From the NCBI GenBank assembly GCA_947034895.1, contig OX344765.1, forward strand, positions 5,771,001-5,835,000: 64,000 bases of DNA, read 5' to 3'. The stretch is from Rhytidiadelphus loreus (Eukaryota; Streptophyta; Bryopsida; Hypnales; Hylocomiaceae). Below the pieces are notes generated by a model. The model was given only the letters and a program-made list of their open reading frames with translations. It searched no databases and was not told where the DNA came from. Position numbers and translations under genes: made by a program. Positions 62,953-64,000 of this stretch are shown here, piece after piece (positions within the stretch are counted from its first letter, which is position 1; each line of letters opens with the position of its first letter).

Positions 62953-64000
62953 TCACGCAAGCTTCACTGCACTAAGGTAAATACTGTACATAATTTGGCA
63001 ATCTGGTATTTAGAGTGATTCGGAAAACATACCTACAGTAGTAATGTCTACATCACTACAATCTACGGTTGGTTTTGTGGGGTCTTGATTAGCCGGTCTA
63101 TTAGACTTGCCTTTATTTCTTCGAGATTTTCGAGATTTCTTGCCTCCTGAATTGGAAGCATCATTCAATTGGCTGGCCTCCCATGTCCTAAGGCGGTCAG
63201 CAACAGCAGTGTGTTTGAACTTTTTGGCAACATCGACAGCACGATATCCATAAGAATTTGGAACATCCAACGACGCTCCCGCACTAAGTAGTCTATCAAT
63301 GAACCAAACAGAGCCCTTCTGGGCTGCTATATGGAGTGCTGTCTGTCCATATCGATTCTGCCTATTTAGCAATCTCAGCAACTGCTGTGACAATGACATT
63401 GCGTTTAAATCCTCGGCTATTACTACACAAGACAAAGTCCCTCCAAGTGAGGGAACTGCTTTCAAGTTGGCAGGCAAGGAAACAATAGCATCATGAGAGT
63501 CGTTGTCGCTAAGATCCTTCAACTTATCGGCCTCTTCGAAGATTGTCGAGTCCGCAGACATTAAAGGCTGCTCTTTCTGGGTAACATCCAACCCCAACTC
63601 AGATCCCGCAGCCCTGAGTAACATCTCTCCCACATTTTGGCGATCCGCGACCGTTGCTGCCATGAGAGGAGTCCATCCATCACCTGCCATGATCAAGATT
63701 GACTTGAATAAAACTTTCACAAATATACACATTAACCAAATTCCAATTAACTTATCGTTAAATAGAGAATCACAAGAAAGTAAGAAAAAAAAGCTGTCAG
63801 GCCAAGGGATTACAAGCTTGCTTGGCCTATCAGGAAGCCTACCACCCTCCACAACACACATTAAAACGGTAGCCAACACCGCTAATTTCCTAAGATCAAA
63901 ATCTGGTAGACTTAGTCCACCCTTTCTATGATAATCAAAGATTTAGTTGACTGCACGATGATCCTGACAAAAATTTAGTCATCTAAGTGATCACAACCCT
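62953..64000 (-). CDS. Ankyrin-repeat protein, 3' part (5' end beyond window)
   Basis: One large exon, about 63683-63033, is clear. It encodes an ankyrin repeat starting GDGWTPLMAATVADRQNV, a spacer of about 75 residues, then a canonical repeat YGQTALHIAAQKGSVWFID and a third, YGYRAVDVAKKFKHT. A Lys/Arg-rich tail (KKSRKSRRNKGK) follows, perhaps a nuclear or RNA-binding patch. Upstream exons must lie beyond 63683, mostly or wholly off the window. A GTATGT donor closes the exon at 63033. A plausible terminal exon at 62966-62953 adds VKLA and a TGA after a 66-bp intron; this last step is tentative. Ankyrin repeats bind proteins, but the partner and pathway are unknown. Confidence 0.75.

Noticed and set aside
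63790..63935. Minus-strand segment reading HRKGGLSLPDFDLRKLA, reminiscent of non-LTR reverse-transcriptase tails
   Set aside because: Only about 45 residues and no other LINE motif nearby; too little to call a retroelement or an ankyrin-gene exon.

Overview
This window looks like nuclear DNA of a land plant. The evidence is plant-type receptor-like kinase, RABC GTPase, APC11, plastid DUF3531 and plant BRO1-domain genes, multi-exon genes with GT-AG introns, a U12-type splice donor, telo-box-like AAACCCTA motifs near gene starts, and plant-style MITEs. The species cannot be fixed from the sequence. APC11 residues unlike those I know from flowering plants, and an unusual receptor kinase, lean me towards a non-seed plant (bryophyte, lycophyte or fern), but weakly. 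Exon boundaries were read by eye and may be off by 1-2 bases.

Layout: 1-15.5 kb is AT-rich and gene-poor, with several small transposons (Stowaway-like, CACTA-like, TTAA-flanked, others). APC11 lies at 15.6-17.3 kb (minus). At 19.9-23.5 kb (plus) is an eight-exon plastid DUF3531 gene, facing a single-exon CCCH zinc-finger gene tail to tail (23.9-24.9 kb, minus). From 24.9 to 34 kb there is AT-rich repeat-bearing DNA. A nine-exon BRO1-domain (BROX-like) gene spans 35.3-39.4 kb (plus), and an intronless Rab18/RABC gene sits at 42.5-43.1 kb (plus). A 14-exon receptor-like kinase occupies 44.4-50.3 kb (minus). A nine-exon plastid heme-oxygenase-fold gene is at 53.3-56.9 kb (minus). The region 57-62.9 kb is again transposon-rich, and an ankyrin-repeat gene runs off the right end (minus).

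The most striking content is the receptor kinase. Its assembled 921-residue protein has a signal peptide, a Cys-rich segment, a Cache domain split by an inserted VWA domain (the arrangement of animal calcium-channel alpha2-delta subunits), one transmembrane helix and an RD-type plant kinase. The residues that bind amino acids in alpha2-delta-type Cache domains (R-x-W-Y before the VWA, D after it) appear to be kept, while the VWA metal site is degraded. This suggests a plant receptor that couples small-molecule, possibly amino-acid, sensing to a kinase.

The genes do not form an operon-like unit. BROX-like (ESCRT-linked) and RABC (membrane traffic) are neighbours, but a functional link is not implied.
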